Source: Candidatus Omnitrophota bacterium (GTDB lineage: Bacteria; Omnitrophota; Omnitrophia; Omnitrophales; Aquincolibacteriaceae). Taken from it: a stretch of DNA of 7,394 bases. This document shows, piece after piece, positions 6,543 to 7,394 of the stretch. The notes below the pieces were generated by a model. It saw only the letters and a program-made list of their open reading frames with translations. It was not told where the DNA came from and did no database searches. The position numbers and the translations under genes were made by a program. Every line of letters begins with the position of its first letter. The first letter of the stretch is position 1. Location: NCBI GenBank assembly GCA_023819025.1, contig JAMWDC010000097.1, positions 1-7,394 of the forward strand, written 5' to 3'.

Positions 6543-6606
6543 GGGACCGCTTGGTCCCACATTAACCCTTCCGTGCCAAGGAGGGTTTTGAGTCCCCCCT
6601 TAGCAC
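6543..6606 (-). promoter_or_regulatory. intergenic hairpin cluster between amyloid subunit gene and downstream export genes
   Basis: Three potential stems lie between the stop at 6623 and the next start at 6520. Stem 1 pairs 6598-6606 with 6573-6581 (9 bp, one G-U). Stem 2 pairs 6580-6587 with 6564-6571 (8 bp, one G-U, 8-base loop) and shares bases with stem 1, so the two exclude each other at their join. Stem 3 is a perfect 6-bp hairpin, GGGACC with GGTCCC (6543-6548 and 6553-6558), followed on the minus strand by TCGCCCTTTTC, a weak U-tract. This could be a leaky terminator or an mRNA-stability element that sets subunit levels above exporter levels. Confidence 0.5.
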
Positions 6607-6622
6607 GCACTATCTTTAAAAC

Positions 6623-7394
6623 TTAGAAACCACTCTGAACGGACGCAACGTTCGAGTTGGACACAGTCCCGCTCACGCCCATATTCGACGTGACGTTGGT
6701 CTGGATCGCAGCACCCGATGCAACGGCATTCAGGTTGCTGATGGCCTGAATGTTTTTCTGCGACGTATTCAAAAGGGCGAGGTGATTATTGGCGCCCTTG
6801 CTGTTACGCGTAGCCGTTGACGACTGGGTCTTGCTGGTGACCAGACTGGACTGAGAATCCGACGCCGTGCTCGAGCTGCTCATAAGAGCAGAACCCGTAA
6901 TCACGGTGCGAGCATTCTTGCTGCTTGCTGAACTGGACGAAGAAGAAGCAGCATCCGACACAACGTTGTCGTAGTCCAGAAGCTCGGCAGCCGCAATGTT
7001 GGATTGGCCGATTGCACCCTTATCAAGGATTTGGGAACTTTCAGCCAAGGAACCGGTGTAATTCAGCGTCTCATTGACTGCATGAGAACTCGACGCAGCC
7101 GCTGAAGCATTGGCACTCTCGCCGGAGACAGAATCCATGGCGAAGTTGCATTGCTTTTCGGTTGCGCTTGAGCTCGAGCTCGTCGAATTAGAGCCGGTGC
7201 TTGTCTCGACAAGGCTCGTTGCGTTGATGCTGTCCGCCGGACGATAATTCACGATGGTCGCATCGTTGGAGCCATAGACCGCAACGTTCTCGGTCGGCAC
7301 TCCGCCTGCAGTGACTCTGGCAACGTTCGTCTGCACAGCAATAGCGCTGTCGATCGAGTTGGCGTTGCTGATGGCCTTGATGTCCATATGAGAT
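6623..7394 (-). CDS. Fap-type amyloid subunit (FapB/FapC-like), 5' end outside the window
   Basis: The visible part is 254 residues from the ATG at 7387, but the frame stays open to the window edge (two further codons, His and Ser) and residue 1 has no signal peptide. The ATG is therefore probably internal and the true start lies beyond the edge. Residues 2-37 and 212-254 are two imperfect copies of a Gln/Asn-containing motif (AISNANSIDSAIAVQTNVA and AISNLNAVASGAAIQTNV), joined by a Ser/Ala/Thr-rich linker with runs of five and six serines. Imperfect Gln/Asn repeats separated by low-complexity linkers are the architecture of FapC and FapB, and the FapD/FapF-like genes downstream support that reading. 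There is one cysteine (residue 80 from this ATG) and none at the C-terminus, which ends SVQSGF. By eye it uses C-ending codons (AAC, ACC, GTC) more than its neighbours, as expected of a highly expressed gene. It could also be a nucleator rather than the major subunit. Confidence 0.72.
   Translation of the reverse strand, partial: SHMDIKAISNANSIDSAIAVQTNVARVTAGGVPTENVAVYGSNDATIVNYRPADSINATSLVETSTGSNSTSSSSSATEKQCNFAMDSVSGESANASAAASSSHAVNETLNYTGSLAESSQILDKGAIGQSNIAAAELLDYDNVVSDAASSSSSSASSKNARTVITGSALMSSSSTASDSQSSLVTSKTQSSTATRNSKGANNHLALLNTSQKNIQAISNLNAVASGAAIQTNVTSNMGVSGTVSNSNVASVQSGF
6626..6754 (-). repeat. C-terminal amyloid-like repeat R2
   Basis: Residues 212-254 (counted from the ATG at 7387) of the amyloid-like protein. 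Shares AISN-x-N and the QTNV step with R1, and continues GVSGTVSNSNVA, comparable to the R1 tail. At DNA level the 14 bases GTTGCTGATGGCCT (plus strand) are identical in both copies. Confidence 0.7.
7277..7384 (-). repeat. amyloid-like repeat R1
   Basis: Residues 2-37 (from the ATG at 7387) of the amyloid-like protein, matching R2 over its whole length with the core AISN-N and AVQTNVA. It starts almost at the window edge, so further copies may lie upstream. Confidence 0.7.

Noticed and set aside
6566..6579. TGGCACG on the minus strand, matching the -24 half of a sigma-54 promoter
   Set aside because: The -12 position reads GGTT instead of TTGC, so the required GC is missing; the bases are better explained by the hairpins.

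Overview
The window carries one minus-strand gene cluster that looks like a Fap-type (functional amyloid in Pseudomonas) secretion operon with an unusual composition. A separate small carbohydrate-binding gene lies downstream. The protein set (Sec signal peptides, periplasmic C39-type peptidase, outer-membrane beta-barrel ending in aromatic residues) points to a diderm bacterium. The base composition is moderate and the genes are not close copies of the Pseudomonas ones. A non-pseudomonad such as a member of Nitrospirota is possible, but the sequence alone cannot settle the taxon.

Layout in transcription order (right to left). (1) 7394-6623: 3' part of a secreted Ser/Ala/Asn-rich amyloid-like subunit (FapB/FapC-like), with an imperfect 'AISN-N--QTNV' repeat at each end of a serine-rich linker; its 5' end lies outside the window. 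(2) 6607-6521: intergenic leader with several potential RNA hairpins. (3) 6520-4184: a 778-residue secreted protein with a double-glycine-leader-like motif after the signal peptide, a Pro-rich stretch, an 'AQQ...VNVNAAGS' domain, a long low-complexity region with about eleven degenerate repeats of 25-40 residues, and a second copy of the domain at the C-terminus. (4) 4165-3452: FapD-like C39 cysteine peptidase. (5) 3439-1955: FapF-like coiled-coil plus beta-barrel exporter. (6) 1902-1012: FeeM-type N-acyl amino acid synthase (GNAT-like). The gaps between genes 3, 4 and 5 are only 18 and 12 bases, and the gap before gene 6 is about 50 bases, so these are probably co-transcribed. (7) After about 330 non-coding bases, a stand-alone CBM48/AMPK-type glycogen-binding protein (684-373) has its own strong ribosome binding site and a good intrinsic terminator (199-169). 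Bases 1-168 hold no recognisable gene.

Working model (inference): the amyloid subunit and the 778-residue protein are Sec-exported. FapD acts in the periplasm, possibly cutting the leader-like motif of the 778-residue protein, and FapF carries the products across the outer membrane to form surface fibres. The acyl amino acid synthase at the operon end is an unexpected partner and could add a lipid signal or surface-active molecule to the biofilm programme.
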